DNA of 18,841 bases, taken from JBMCLJ01 sp048615375 (lineage in GTDB: Bacteria > Patescibacteriota > Dojkabacteria > JAOAGR01). Under the pieces are notes generated by a model, which did no database searches, was not told where the DNA came from, and was given only the letters and a program-made list of their open reading frames with translations. Positions 1 through 7,875 of the stretch are shown here, piece after piece. The DNA lies in contig JBMCLJ010000018.1 in assembly GCA_048615375.1 (NCBI GenBank), positions 1 through 18,841 on the forward strand, read 5' to 3'. How positions within the stretch are numbered: the first letter of the stretch is position 1; each line of letters starts with the position of its first letter. Made by a program: the position numbers and the translations under genes.

Positions 1-37
1 ATAACATGCCGTAATTCTAATGAATAAGAAATAATTT

Positions 38-721
38 TCAATAACCATGCCGATTATAAGATTCTACCCATTTCAAAAACAACTTTCCGGTTGCAATCAC
101 ATCGCCAACACAGTATTCAGCGATCTCCAGTCCCCTCCCGTCCTTATAGTACACAGGCACCTCATGACCACACATCCCTTCTTTAGGACTTTCTATGCCA
201 AAAGCCTTGCAATAAAAATCCAGATTAAACTTCCTGAAAAAAGCTCCTTGAAATGTTAGTTCTTCTAGAAGATCAATATGAGTTTTGCTATCAAAACGTG
301 GAGTATGAAGTTCACGAGAACATTTAAGCCCCAGGATCGCTGAACGAATGCGTATAAAAGGCACATCAAACCCTCTCCCGTTAAAGGTAATATAACTCGT
401 ATACTTACAAATATCTTCCCAGAATCGTTCAAGAATTTCCTGCTCGGTGCAGGACTTATAGTATATCCCATCGATTTCTTCATCAATCTCATTTTCATTG
501 CCTGTTTCGAAATACGCGCATCCTTTACCTGAGTCAGGGTTATACATCCCGATACATACAATCTTCCCCGTCAGTGGGTGAAACCCCATTCCTTCATGTA
601 TCGCGGTGATCTCGTCCTCGTTCGTAGCATATTTTAAAAGGTACTCTTTCTGCTTGTCATCAAAAAGTTCACCATCCAGGTTAAAACCTATTGTTTCAAT
701 ATCAAATACAACTCGGGACAT
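38..721 (-). CDS. Predicted 3'-5' exonuclease, PolB-like DEDDy (RNase H fold)
   Basis: This 227-residue protein fits the stand-alone PolB-like 3'-5' exonuclease family. ExoI motif FDIET is at residues 6-10 (D7 and E9 as metal ligands). An ExoII-like FNGRGFDVPF is around residues 114-123, with D120 as the expected acidic residue. An ExoIII-like YCVGDVIATGKLF is near the C terminus, with Tyr and Asp four residues apart (DEDDy type). It should remove 3' nucleotides from nucleic acid with two metal ions, in the cytoplasm; the physiological substrate is not evident. There is no polymerase domain, and the length is normal for the stand-alone family. It ends in TGA. It lies 60 bases downstream of the FtsB-like gene on the same strand but has its own good promoter (733-761). 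The fold call is firm; the exact role is inferred. Confidence 0.85.
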   Translation of the reverse strand: MSRVVFDIETIGFNLDGELFDDKQKEYLLKYATNEDEITAIHEGMGFHPLTGKIVCIGMYNPDSGKGCAYFETGNENEIDEEIDGIYYKSCTEQEILERFWEDICKYTSYITFNGRGFDVPFIRIRSAILGLKCSRELHTPRFDSKTHIDLLEELTFQGAFFRKFNLDFYCKAFGIESPKEGMCGHEVPVYYKDGRGLEIAEYCVGDVIATGKLFLKWVESYNRHGY

Positions 722-732
722 AGGTACCCGGG

Positions 733-761
733 ATTGTAACGTGAAACGCGCATGATGACAA
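733..761 (-). promoter_or_regulatory. Promoter of the exonuclease gene
   Basis: On the minus strand TTGTCA (761-756), a 17-base spacer and TACAAT (738-733) form a good housekeeping-type promoter. Only 11 bases lie between the -10 box and the ATG at 721, so the mRNA would have almost no 5' leader. Confidence 0.6.
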
Positions 762-781
762 ATATCGCGTAGGAGACCTGC

Positions 782-1231
782 TTAAAACACAGCCTGTATC
801 CATTGCTGCCAGACTGGAATGCTATTGCCTTTACGATTTTCTTCCTGCAAAGGGATATCTTCAAGAATATCTGAAGTTACCTCTTTATCATCCTGTTCTA
901 TAGAAATCACATACACCTCTTCTCCTTCCATTTTTTTCTGTTGGAGAGAACGGTAATGGGACTCAATTTCCTGATCGCTGGTGTACAAGTCCCGCAGGTA
1001 GGTTAATCTGCGGTTTTCTTCCTCCAGCTCAGCGATATCGCCTTCTATCTCTTCAATCTTATTTTGCGTTTCAAAACCAGTATTAACAGCAGTAATGATT
1101 TTATTCCCAAAAAGAGAAATAGCTCCAAATAGTAGTATTAAAAGCAGTACATAGATTCCCCACTCCAGTAACTGGGGAGAACGCAAGGAGGCGATACGTT
1201 TCATCCAGTTTGTCCGCTGATGTACTATCAT
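782..1231 (-). CDS. FtsB/DivIC-like septum-formation initiator protein
   Basis: This is a small bitopic membrane protein. A short basic N terminus is followed by one hydrophobic helix (about WGIYVLLLILLFGAISLF) and a coiled coil rich in Glu, Ile and Leu (IEEIEGDIAELEEENRRL and onward), then a polar C-terminal tail. That is the architecture of FtsB/DivIC proteins, which stabilise the divisome between FtsL and FtsQ/DivIB outside the membrane. Sequence signatures of this family are weak, so the assignment rests on topology and coiled coil. A longer frame opens with TTG at 1240, but that codon overlaps the best -10 box (TATATT, 1244-1239). The ATG at 1231, seven bases after the box, is therefore preferred and gives 149 residues. 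A later ATG at 1204 is also possible. Confidence 0.6.
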   Translation of the reverse strand: MIVHQRTNWMKRIASLRSPQLLEWGIYVLLLILLFGAISLFGNKIITAVNTGFETQNKIEEIEGDIAELEEENRRLTYLRDLYTSDQEIESHYRSLQQKKMEGEEVYVISIEQDDKEVTSDILEDIPLQEENRKGNSIPVWQQWIQAVF

Positions 1232-1238
1232 TAACCAC

Positions 1239-1244
1239 AATATA
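1239..1244 (-). promoter_or_regulatory. -10 box of the FtsB-like gene
   Basis: TATATT on the minus strand lies 7 bases before the ATG at 1231. This fits a leaderless transcript. No clear -35 is visible. Confidence 0.4.
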
Positions 1245-1280
1245 TCGTGCTATGAGAGAATTCGCAATGGGTATGTCTAT

Positions 1281-1327
1281 TTAAATAAGAAAACCCTCCC
1301 TGGAATGTTTATTCTTCAGAAGGGTTT
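1281..1327 (-). terminator. Structured hairpin, probable minus-strand terminator
   Basis: AAACCCT (1291-1297) pairs with AGGGTTT (1321-1327). Inside, CTG-GAAT pairs with ATTC-tt-CAG around a GTTT loop, giving one long interrupted stem. On the minus strand it is followed by TTTTCTTATTT, a T-rich tract. It sits downstream of the small membrane protein gene, whose stop is at 1499. The rest of 1328-1498 shows no gene. Confidence 0.45.
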
Positions 1328-1498
1328 ACGGTAAAAGAAGCCTAGGTAATAGTAGCAATGTTCCTTTGCCTGATCAACAGCCTATAAATCAGATGGTTTC
1401 AGGACACTTCTTCGATATTGTAAGATATTTTTTGCATACATGACTACTATTCCACACAAGACGGCTATGCAAGCTTGTAACATTACCGTATACAAGAG

Positions 1499-1879
1499 TT
1501 ACATTTCATTACGCTGAGACAGGATTAGTTCAAGTGCAACGCCAATGATAGCCAAAAAAATGAGCATAAATACATCCAGTAAGGCATATAGTCTTGCGAG
1601 CAGAACCAGGCAAATAAATACTCCAAACAAAATACTGCGCCTGATAAATGCTCTACTGGACAGTTCAGAGTACTCTTTCAATAGTAAGTATATACCAATT
1701 AGAAGACAATTAAAGATACTGCCAAGTAAAAGACCAGTATTGAGGCTAAGAAGAATAATTGCAATATGATTTGGAGAGTCGTTAATAAATGGAGGCAACA
1801 GTAGTATAATAAGAATTTCACTTATCAATGAAACAAGTAAGATTAGTAAGGTAATAAACATACGTTCACTCTTCTTCAT
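1499..1879 (-). CDS. Small 4-TM membrane protein, unknown function
   Basis: This 126-residue hydrophobic protein starts MKKSERMF and has about four predicted membrane helices: roughly residues 8-30, 40-67, 81-100 and 102-120. A short polar loop (INDSPNH) follows helix 1 and a charged loop (LLKEYSELSSRAFIRRS) follows helix 2. I do not recognise a family, and no catalytic motif stands out. It follows the large surface-protein gene on the same strand but is separated from it by a strong terminator and has its own extended -10 box. The ATG at 1879 lies only two bases after that box, so the ATG at 1861 (residue 7) may be the true start. Confidence 0.6.
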   Translation of the reverse strand: MKKSERMFITLLILLVSLISEILIILLLPPFINDSPNHIAIILLSLNTGLLLGSIFNCLLIGIYLLLKEYSELSSRAFIRRSILFGVFICLVLLARLYALLDVFMLIFLAIIGVALELILSQRNEM

Positions 1880-1881
1880 CC

Positions 1882-1890
1882 ACTATAGCA
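1882..1890 (-). promoter_or_regulatory. Extended -10 promoter of the 4-TM gene
   Basis: TGC-TATAGT on the minus strand matches the extended -10 form TGnTATAnT. It ends two bases before the first ATG (1879) and 20 bases before the next in-frame ATG (1861). Confidence 0.45.
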
Positions 1891-1902
1891 CAGTACGCCT
1901 GC

Positions 1903-1939
1903 CTACAAAAAAAACACGAGGCATTCTCCCTCGTGTTTT
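1903..1939 (-). terminator. Intrinsic terminator of the surface-protein gene
   Basis: AAAACACGAG (1911-1920) and CTCGTGTTTT (1930-1939) form a perfect 10-bp stem with a 9-base loop. On the minus strand it continues into a run of eight T, 24 bases after the surface-protein stop. It could also act weakly on the plus strand. Confidence 0.85.
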
Positions 1940-1962
1940 TGTAACGTATCTGTATAAATATC

Positions 1963-4638
1963 CTAGAGAAATCTTAAGATATAAAACCTTCTTGCTACTG
2001 CCCCTGCGATCAAAAGACCTGTTGGTGCTATGAAATTGACCAGGAAGCTGGCTCCAGTCTTTGGAGGAGGTGGAGCGATGATTTTAGCGCACGCGTCATC
2101 TCTATCACTCACACTCCTACCTTCTTCATCCTCAACATCACCAATAACTTCATCACAGGTTGAGCTTATTGGTGCAACCGCGGTGAACGCCAGTTCCAGT
2201 ACAAAGCTGTGCCCTGGAGCCAGTGAACCAAAGTTATTTATGTTCTGCAGATTATTCACCTGGAGGAAGCTGTCCCGCGTACCTTCAGAGAAGCTTAACC
2301 TGCTTCGACCAATTATGAAGTACTGTTCATTACCGAAGTCAATTGGTCCGCTTGGAATATTACTTCGTTTTGTAATTTTTACATTGATAATTGATAAATA
2401 TCTACCGTCATATCTATCAGTAAAGTCAATATCTGTGTAGGTAACATCGGAAGTATTTCCGATCACTGCCTGGAATCGTACAGTTTGTCCCACAGCTACA
2501 GTGCTCGGTGCGACATTATACTTTTTAACATCAACTACAATATCTTCTGGTTCTTCGATAATATCGTATTCTACACAATCATCTGGTAATAAATTGTCAT
2601 CATCAATCACATTTTTCTCGCCATTCTCATCAGTATAAGTAAACTCCTGAATTACACCGCAGTTTTGATCCTCTTGCTCTTCCGCGTCTTGAATCGGCTC
2701 TATAGCCCGGAATCGTAATACTATAGTAAACGTATCACCTACTCTTAGTACACCTTCTTCTGCTGGTGGCAGGTCATCCCATATAAGCACTGCCCGGAAG
2801 CTTCCCTGTGCAGGAGGTAATGTCGCGGTAGGTGGAAAGTCTTCTCCATTGTATGTTGAATCCAGAAATTCAATATACCGAGCGTCATAGTTATCAGATA
2901 ATGTAAAGTTCTCAATATCAACATCGCCTGTATTTGTTACACGTAGACCGAATGTAATAATGCCATCTACTATATTCGAATCACCATCGATAATTACTTT
3001 CTCAATACTGATACCCGGATCTTTCTCTTCCAGGACACAGTTTCTGTATTCATAATTTGCGGTATCACCTGCATTAACTGTTCTCTCAGTAGCGCCGCCA
3101 ACCAGTTCGATATTTTCAAACCTGCTCCGCACATCCTGCGGGATATCACCAATTGTCACCTGTGTACTCGTACCCTGTATTTCGATTCCAGAAGCTGGCG
3201 TAGTACCACTCACACCTTCAGCCGTTGTGAATGACAGGTTTAAAGCCTCCTGTGTACCATCGATACATTGAGCGACTACCCCAATCTCCTCAGGACTTAC
3301 TGTAATGGTGGTAGTTGTCGTAATAGGCACACAGTTTCTGTATTGATACGTGACAGTAGATCCTCCATTAACTGTTCTCTCAGTAGCGCCGCCAACCAGT
3401 TCGATATTTTCAAACCTGCTCCGCACATCCTGTGGGATATCACCAATTGTGACCTGTGTACTCGTACCCTGTATTTCGATTCCAGAAGCTGGCGTAGTAC
3501 CACTCGCACCTTCAGTAGTTGTGAACGATAGATTCAAAGCCTCCTGTGTACCATCGATACATTGAGCGACTACTCCGATCTCCTCAGGACTTACTGTAAT
3601 GGTGGTAGTTGTCGTAATAGGCTGGCAATTTTGATATTCAAATATGTAGGTATTTTCAACCTCCACACTTTCTTTAGCCTGACCACTTTGAGGACTTATG
3701 TCAGGATATTGGCTGGTGATAGATTGAGGAACATCTCCTGTATATATATCTACCCTCGCTCTGCCATCAAATTCTACTCTTGTGCCATCGCCGTCTGCCT
3801 CAATCATCTGTCTTTCTGGGCTGATAATTGCAGTACCACGTCGTGACACAGTAAAATCTATGTCGCCCAGCTGGATATTCCCATCACAAACTGCCCGTAC
3901 CCGTACCCATGACCGCTCAGGTTCATTGGTAGGAGGAGCGCAATTTCTATATCTGAAAACCACCGTTGAACCAGCGCTTGCTGTGTAGGAACCATCTCCA
4001 TTATCAGAAGCACTATCCACTCCTACAAATTCGAGATCTGGGTACACTGACCTGTCGTCATTTAAACTACCATCTTGAGGAATCAAATTAACCAGATTAT
4101 TGGGCTGGATTGGAATGCCGTCTACGGAGAACCGGGTTGTACCCTCCTGTAAATAATTATCCTTGGATACCTGAACATCTAATGATATTTGAATATCATC
4201 GTCGCAAACCGCGTCTACAGTAATTTCACCAGTCTCAGGTTCTTCACGAGGGCATTTATAGGGGTTATTACATTCCGTATCATCTCCATTGATCAAACCA
4301 TCACGTTCATTACATAGCTCACGACTATAACACTCCTCTATAGCATCGACTTCCCATGTTCCATAAAACCAACCATTTTCGGGAGTAGAATTAATAAAAT
4401 TACGACAGTACAACATTTCGTAATCACCCATACTGTTCTCATCGTAGTTCCGAAATTCTGCTTCTGAGCTACAACTTGTACCAGTTGTTCTACAAGTTGC
4501 CTGTGAATAGGCCCAGTCGTTCTGCGCCTGGATCTGGTCACTGCTATTAAATATTATACTGAAGATTAAATACACCCCGATACTCGCGAACAGTACGAGG
4601 AGCATTAATTGTAGTTTTAAAAATCTGTTTGTTGTCAT
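1963..4638 (-). CDS. Large repetitive sortase-anchored surface protein
   Basis: This 891-residue exported protein has an N-terminal hydrophobic segment (about residues 8-30) that is a signal peptide or anchor. A Cys-rich stretch follows (about 45-130). Then come four copies of a domain of about 98 residues, each with an early Cys (AVCD, AVCDG, AQCIDG) and ending in Y(R/Q)NC, which suggests one disulfide per domain. Copies 3 and 4 (about 340-437 and 438-535) are nearly identical. Two DUF11-like beta domains follow (ISIEKVIIDGDSNIVDGIITF... and VDVKKYNVAPSTVAVGQTV...), containing (D/N)YDARY and RYDGRY motifs. The C terminus is PPPPKTGA, a hydrophobic helix and a basic RRFYILRFL tail, which is a cell-wall sorting signal with PPKTG in place of LPxTG. 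Likely role: adhesin or cell-surface contact. The sortase at 12974-13735 is a candidate anchoring enzyme. Confidence 0.85.
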   Translation of the reverse strand: MTTNRFLKLQLMLLVLFASIGVYLIFSIIFNSSDQIQAQNDWAYSQATCRTTGTSCSSEAEFRNYDENSMGDYEMLYCRNFINSTPENGWFYGTWEVDAIEECYSRELCNERDGLINGDDTECNNPYKCPREEPETGEITVDAVCDDDIQISLDVQVSKDNYLQEGTTRFSVDGIPIQPNNLVNLIPQDGSLNDDRSVYPDLEFVGVDSASDNGDGSYTASAGSTVVFRYRNCAPPTNEPERSWVRVRAVCDGNIQLGDIDFTVSRRGTAIISPERQMIEADGDGTRVEFDGRARVDIYTGDVPQSITSQYPDISPQSGQAKESVEVENTYIFEYQNCQPITTTTTITVSPEEIGVVAQCIDGTQEALNLSFTTTEGASGTTPASGIEIQGTSTQVTIGDIPQDVRSRFENIELVGGATERTVNGGSTVTYQYRNCVPITTTTTITVSPEEIGVVAQCIDGTQEALNLSFTTAEGVSGTTPASGIEIQGTSTQVTIGDIPQDVRSRFENIELVGGATERTVNAGDTANYEYRNCVLEEKDPGISIEKVIIDGDSNIVDGIITFGLRVTNTGDVDIENFTLSDNYDARYIEFLDSTYNGEDFPPTATLPPAQGSFRAVLIWDDLPPAEEGVLRVGDTFTIVLRFRAIEPIQDAEEQEDQNCGVIQEFTYTDENGEKNVIDDDNLLPDDCVEYDIIEEPEDIVVDVKKYNVAPSTVAVGQTVRFQAVIGNTSDVTYTDIDFTDRYDGRYLSIINVKITKRSNIPSGPIDFGNEQYFIIGRSRLSFSEGTRDSFLQVNNLQNINNFGSLAPGHSFVLELAFTAVAPISSTCDEVIGDVEDEEGRSVSDRDDACAKIIAPPPPKTGASFLVNFIAPTGLLIAGAVARRFYILRFL
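3035..3328 (-). repeat. Tandem 294-bp repeat, copy B
   Basis: This is the second of two adjacent, nearly identical in-frame units in the surface-protein gene. Matching blocks (for example around 3077 and 3371, and 3301 and 3595) are offset by exactly 294 bases, or 98 codons. Differences cluster at the unit edge near 3045-3075. Confidence 0.9.
3329..3622 (-). repeat. Tandem 294-bp repeat, copy A
   Basis: This is the first unit in translation order, adjacent to copy B. It encodes the SPEEIGVVAQCIDGTQEA-type Cys domain. Only scattered substitutions separate the copies. Confidence 0.9.
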
Positions 4639-4668
4639 GTTGGCTTTTCCGGCTTATATAACTGATGG

Positions 4669-4698
4669 AGTATACCACCTATATATACCTATAGTCAA
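4669..4698 (-). promoter_or_regulatory. Promoter of the surface-protein gene
   Basis: On the minus strand TTGACT (4698-4693), 18 bases, then TGG-TATACT (-10 at 4674-4669, extended form). The ATG at 4638 is 30 bases further, so unlike most genes here this one has a true 5' leader, with a purine-rich GGAAAAG about 7-13 bases before the start. Confidence 0.65.
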
Positions 4699-4984
4699 TT
4701 ACTACGGATGCAGTTGGTCAAGGAGAGTCTGTGGCGTTATAGCAAAGAAAACTGCATTTGACTATATTTCCCCAATTGAGCTTGCACAGGAATTACAAGT
4801 CGTCTCAAGTTCTATCAAGATTATCCTACTTCTCGTAGAGGAAAGCAACTCCAATGTCAACTATATTCCAGGCCATTGCGGAGGATTTTCGTATACATCA
4901 CGCCGTGCATCTTCCCAGACTGCAATCGCAGTTCCAGCTCTCGGAATAATGATGTAACAAACATACTACAAAATATCCTGTAAT
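4699..4984. other. Intergenic stretch without a supported gene
   Basis: This lies between the divergent surface-protein promoter and the initiator tRNA promoter. A 106-codon open frame spans 4637-4957 on the plus strand, but it starts inside the surface-protein start codon region, has no promoter or ribosome site and resembles no family I know. No repeats or stable hairpins were seen. Confidence 0.4.
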
Positions 4985-5013
4985 TTGAACTTTACTGTTT
5001 TATGTGGTATAAC
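4985..5013 (+). promoter_or_regulatory. Promoter of the initiator tRNA
   Basis: TTGAAC (4985-4990), a 17-base spacer, then TGG-TATAAC (-10 at 5008-5013, extended form). The expected start point is about 20 bases before the tRNA. Confidence 0.7.
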
Positions 5014-5038
5014 TCCCAAGACTTACACGTCTCCTTAT

Positions 5039-5113
<75 letters not shown>

Positions 5114-5161
5114 GAAATTCGCATAGTGCGTTATTGACCTATACTTTTCTCCTTTAGTATG

Positions 5162-5167
5162 TATAAT
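5162..5167 (+). promoter_or_regulatory. -10 box of the PEGA/propeller gene
   Basis: TATAAT, nine bases before the ATG at 5177, in the context TTTAGTATGTATAATGG. A very similar context (TATGTATAATGG) precedes the MscL gene. TTGACC at 5134-5139 is too far (22 bases) to be a normal -35. It overlaps the longer ORF start at 5159, which argues for 5177. Confidence 0.55.
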
Positions 5168-5176
5168 GGCATTATA

Positions 5177-6865
5177 ATGAGTGAGTTTCCGGAGACAACA
5201 TTCTCTAAATTCGGTAAAAAAATTGGATGGGTATTTTCCCCATTTCTTATGCTTTCTCTCATTATTTTTACTCTGGTTACCGCTGAAGGTCTCAATATCG
5301 GATTTTCGGATAATAACGTCTCGATAGAACGTAAAGGTTCGATAGAAATTAAGGAATTGAAAGACGCTAAAGTGTATCTCGATGGCAACAAGAAAGATGA
5401 CACGCCGAATATTTACAACACGACAAGAACAAAGCGGCCGGCTACGATGCTGATAACCAAAGAAAACCGCACAAACTGGACAAAACAGATTAATGTTAAA
5501 AGCGGGTTTGTACGTACCTATTACCCGATTCTGTACCCGCAACAGCTCGATTTTAAAGATAAACAAACACCTGTAAATGCAACCTTTCACGACAAGTATT
5601 CAGGAAGCTTTTTTTATGAAAAAAGGGTCAATAACAGGGTCTTACTGTACAAGTACGCTATAAGTAAACAAATACTCGGCATCAGCGAAAAAGAAAACCT
5701 GTTCCGGGACTTAACTCCATTCGTCTCAGTACGCTCACCTATTCCTTCTATCGAGACAACAACAAACAATACCTTTAAAGAATATTCCGTTATTCCAAAT
5801 CATAACGGAACCAGCGTACTTTTAGTTGTGTATAACGAAGCGGCTTACATTCTCGATGACAGTAATACACGCATCCGACTCAAGGATATCGTCCCTCAAA
5901 AAGAACATACCTTCCGCTGGTCCCCAAAAAACAACTACATTATCTTTCAAAGCGACAACGATATTTATTCCATAGAAGTCAGTAGCAACAGGTTTATTGT
6001 CATACATCGATCTAATTCGTCAAAAGATCTAACAGAAGTACAATTTCTCCTGGATAACGGCTTAGTGTACAAATTAAAAAAAGAAAGTATAACCGATCTG
6101 GTACAAAACTCCTTTGAAGGGAACGAAGCACAGAAAATCGAACTCCCAAACTTTGATAATATCCGCACACATAATCTGGATAAAGCGTATGACCTTCTGG
6201 AAAAACAGAATCTTATCCTTATCCAGTCAGCTGAAAATATTTACAGCTTTGATGTAACGAACGCGGATTTTAAAAAGTTTAACCGTTTTGAAGGGGAAAG
6301 AGTTATCTTTACGGATGCCATCAATGAAGCAGTTGTTACCATAAACGACAAGAAACGTAATCAGTTCAGATTCTATGACCTCGACCAGGAGGAAAGTAAA
6401 ACATTCGCCCTGGAAGGTAATGATGAGACCATAGAACCCAAAAATATTATTGGTTATAACGTTGCTCAGAATTTAGTTCTTGTATATGAATCCTCTCTTG
6501 AATTTATCGATATTGACGGCAGTAACCGGTATACAGTTCACGATCTGCGCTCCCCGGCGCTGGTGCAGGCTACGAAACTTGGGGATTACGTGCAGTACGT
6601 GCTCCGCGAGACGATTGAACAAAGTGAAGATCCAGTCGCGAACCACAATGACTCACAATCTGCCGACATAGATAATGACTCTGACGCAATTATACGTACA
6701 GTACAGGCGTCCCCTACTCCATCGCCAGGCATCGAGAACGATGGCGAAACGGAGCCTTCAGACTCTCCCCCCCCAACCTCAGAACCAACAGAGTCCGACA
6801 CTAATATTAACAAGCAGACTGAGAATCCCGGCTACATAGTCAGGCACGAGGCATTTGAAAATTAA
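5177..6865 (+). CDS. Membrane-anchored PEGA-domain/beta-propeller protein
   Basis: From the ATG at 5177 the protein has 562 residues. A short cytoplasmic N terminus is followed by a TM helix (about 17-36). A PEGA-like domain spans about 57-127 and has the typical pattern of a basic/aromatic repeat (NRTNWTKQINVKSGFVRTYYPIL) ending in a hydrophobic strand. Then comes a long region (about 140-485) of repeated beta strands with phrases such as FRWSPKNNYIIFQSDNDIYSIEV and NLVLVYESSLEFIDIDGSNRY, which look like propeller blades. The C-terminal part (about 495-545) is rich in Ser, Pro, Thr and Glu and probably disordered or cell-wall spanning. Likely an extracytoplasmic protein that binds envelope or sugar ligands; no catalytic site is visible. 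A start at 5159 is also open but overlaps the -10 box. Confidence 0.7.
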   Translation: MSEFPETTFSKFGKKIGWVFSPFLMLSLIIFTLVTAEGLNIGFSDNNVSIERKGSIEIKELKDAKVYLDGNKKDDTPNIYNTTRTKRPATMLITKENRTNWTKQINVKSGFVRTYYPILYPQQLDFKDKQTPVNATFHDKYSGSFFYEKRVNNRVLLYKYAISKQILGISEKENLFRDLTPFVSVRSPIPSIETTTNNTFKEYSVIPNHNGTSVLLVVYNEAAYILDDSNTRIRLKDIVPQKEHTFRWSPKNNYIIFQSDNDIYSIEVSSNRFIVIHRSNSSKDLTEVQFLLDNGLVYKLKKESITDLVQNSFEGNEAQKIELPNFDNIRTHNLDKAYDLLEKQNLILIQSAENIYSFDVTNADFKKFNRFEGERVIFTDAINEAVVTINDKKRNQFRFYDLDQEESKTFALEGNDETIEPKNIIGYNVAQNLVLVYESSLEFIDIDGSNRYTVHDLRSPALVQATKLGDYVQYVLRETIEQSEDPVANHNDSQSADIDNDSDAIIRTVQASPTPSPGIENDGETEPSDSPPPTSEPTESDTNINKQTENPGYIVRHEAFEN

Positions 6866-6893
6866 TATAAATGTATCATATTTATAATTAACT

Positions 6894-6899
6894 TATACT
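6894..6899 (+). promoter_or_regulatory. -10 box of the ABC exporter operon
   Basis: TATACT, five bases before the GTG start at 6905. This is the same spacing as several other leaderless starts in the window. Confidence 0.5.
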
Positions 6900-6904
6900 G
6901 AATT

Positions 6905-7855
6905 GTGCATATTGAAGCTCATCAACTCACGAAAACATATGGCAAACGAACGCTGGTAAACAGGGTAACTATCAACATCACCCCGGGTAAAGTGCTTGGG
7001 CTGCTAGGTCCCAACGGAGCTGGAAAATCGACTACAATCAAAATGCTGACAGGTCAGATCCGACCTTCTTCCGGGTCAATATCCATTGACAATAAAGAAT
7101 ATTCACACTTCCCGGAATCGTACCGGAGTAACCTGGGCATCGTCCCACAGGAAATCATTATATGGGAGGATTTAACACTGGAGGAAAATCTTCGCTTCAG
7201 CGCTACGCTGTATAAACTCACTGCAACCCAGGCACAACAACGCATTACCCAGCTCATTGAAGATCTCAAACTCCAACCGGAACGGAAAACACGTGCAAAA
7301 AATCTTTCCGGTGGGTACAAACGTCGATTAAATCTGGCAATTTCCATTATTCATGACCCGAAAGTTATTGTTCTTGATGAGCCAACCCCTGGCATTGATG
7401 CCCAGAGCAGGAACTTACTTTCCGAGTATATCGCTCATCTTGTTGCTACAGGTAGATATAGCGTTGTGTTGACTGACCACTACCTGGATGAGGCAGAGAA
7501 ACTCTCAGACTATGTCGTGATTATCGACGAAGGAAGTGTTGTGACAGAAGGCACAGTCCCCCAACTTAAGCAAAAACACGGTAACGGGAACTTATTACAA
7601 ATAGACCTCGAACCAGGCCAGCTTGAAAGTGACAAGGAACAGGAAAAGATTTTAAAAAGTTTTAAACAGCATTTCCCCGACATCTCGTTCTCGAAATCCT
7701 CCCTGGTCACTATTGTACCGGACACAGAAGGCAGTCTCTCTCAGGCACTTGCAATAGTCAGGGAGCAGCACGTAGAAGTACTGAACGTTTCCGTAAAAGA
7801 ACCTACACTTGAAGATATCTTCCTGCTACTCACTGGTAAGGAGGTACGTGAATAA
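6905..7855 (+). CDS. ABC-2 type exporter, ATP-binding protein
   Basis: This 316-residue ATPase drives an exporter formed with the next gene. All motifs are intact: Walker A GPNGAGKST (35-43), Q-loop VPQE (80-83), signature LSGGY (134-138), Walker B VIVLDEP (154-160), D-loop and switch His192 in LTDHYLDEAE. Residues from about 215 on form a C-terminal extension typical of DrrA/CcmA-like exporters (drugs, lipids, polysaccharides). The final stretch (VLNVSVKEPTLEDIFLLLTGK) is the usual end of this subfamily. The start is GTG, five bases after a TATACT box. It lies 20 bases before the permease in the same direction, a clear two-gene operon. The substrate cannot be read from sequence. Confidence 0.92.
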   Translation: MHIEAHQLTKTYGKRTLVNRVTINITPGKVLGLLGPNGAGKSTTIKMLTGQIRPSSGSISIDNKEYSHFPESYRSNLGIVPQEIIIWEDLTLEENLRFSATLYKLTATQAQQRITQLIEDLKLQPERKTRAKNLSGGYKRRLNLAISIIHDPKVIVLDEPTPGIDAQSRNLLSEYIAHLVATGRYSVVLTDHYLDEAEKLSDYVVIIDEGSVVTEGTVPQLKQKHGNGNLLQIDLEPGQLESDKEQEKILKSFKQHFPDISFSKSSLVTIVPDTEGSLSQALAIVREQHVEVLNVSVKEPTLEDIFLLLTGKEVRE

Positions 7856-7875
7856 GTAACATCAGTAAGATCGCT

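Noticed and set aside
4637..4957. A 106-codon plus-strand frame between the surface protein and the tRNA
   Set aside because: It begins inside the surface-protein start, has no promoter or recognisable family, and its composition looks non-coding.
4865..4965. Minus-strand frame reading IIIPRAGTAIAVWEDARRDVYENP
   Set aside because: It looks protein-like but has only about 35 codons between stops, no start codon and no homolog I recognise; probably chance or a tiny remnant.
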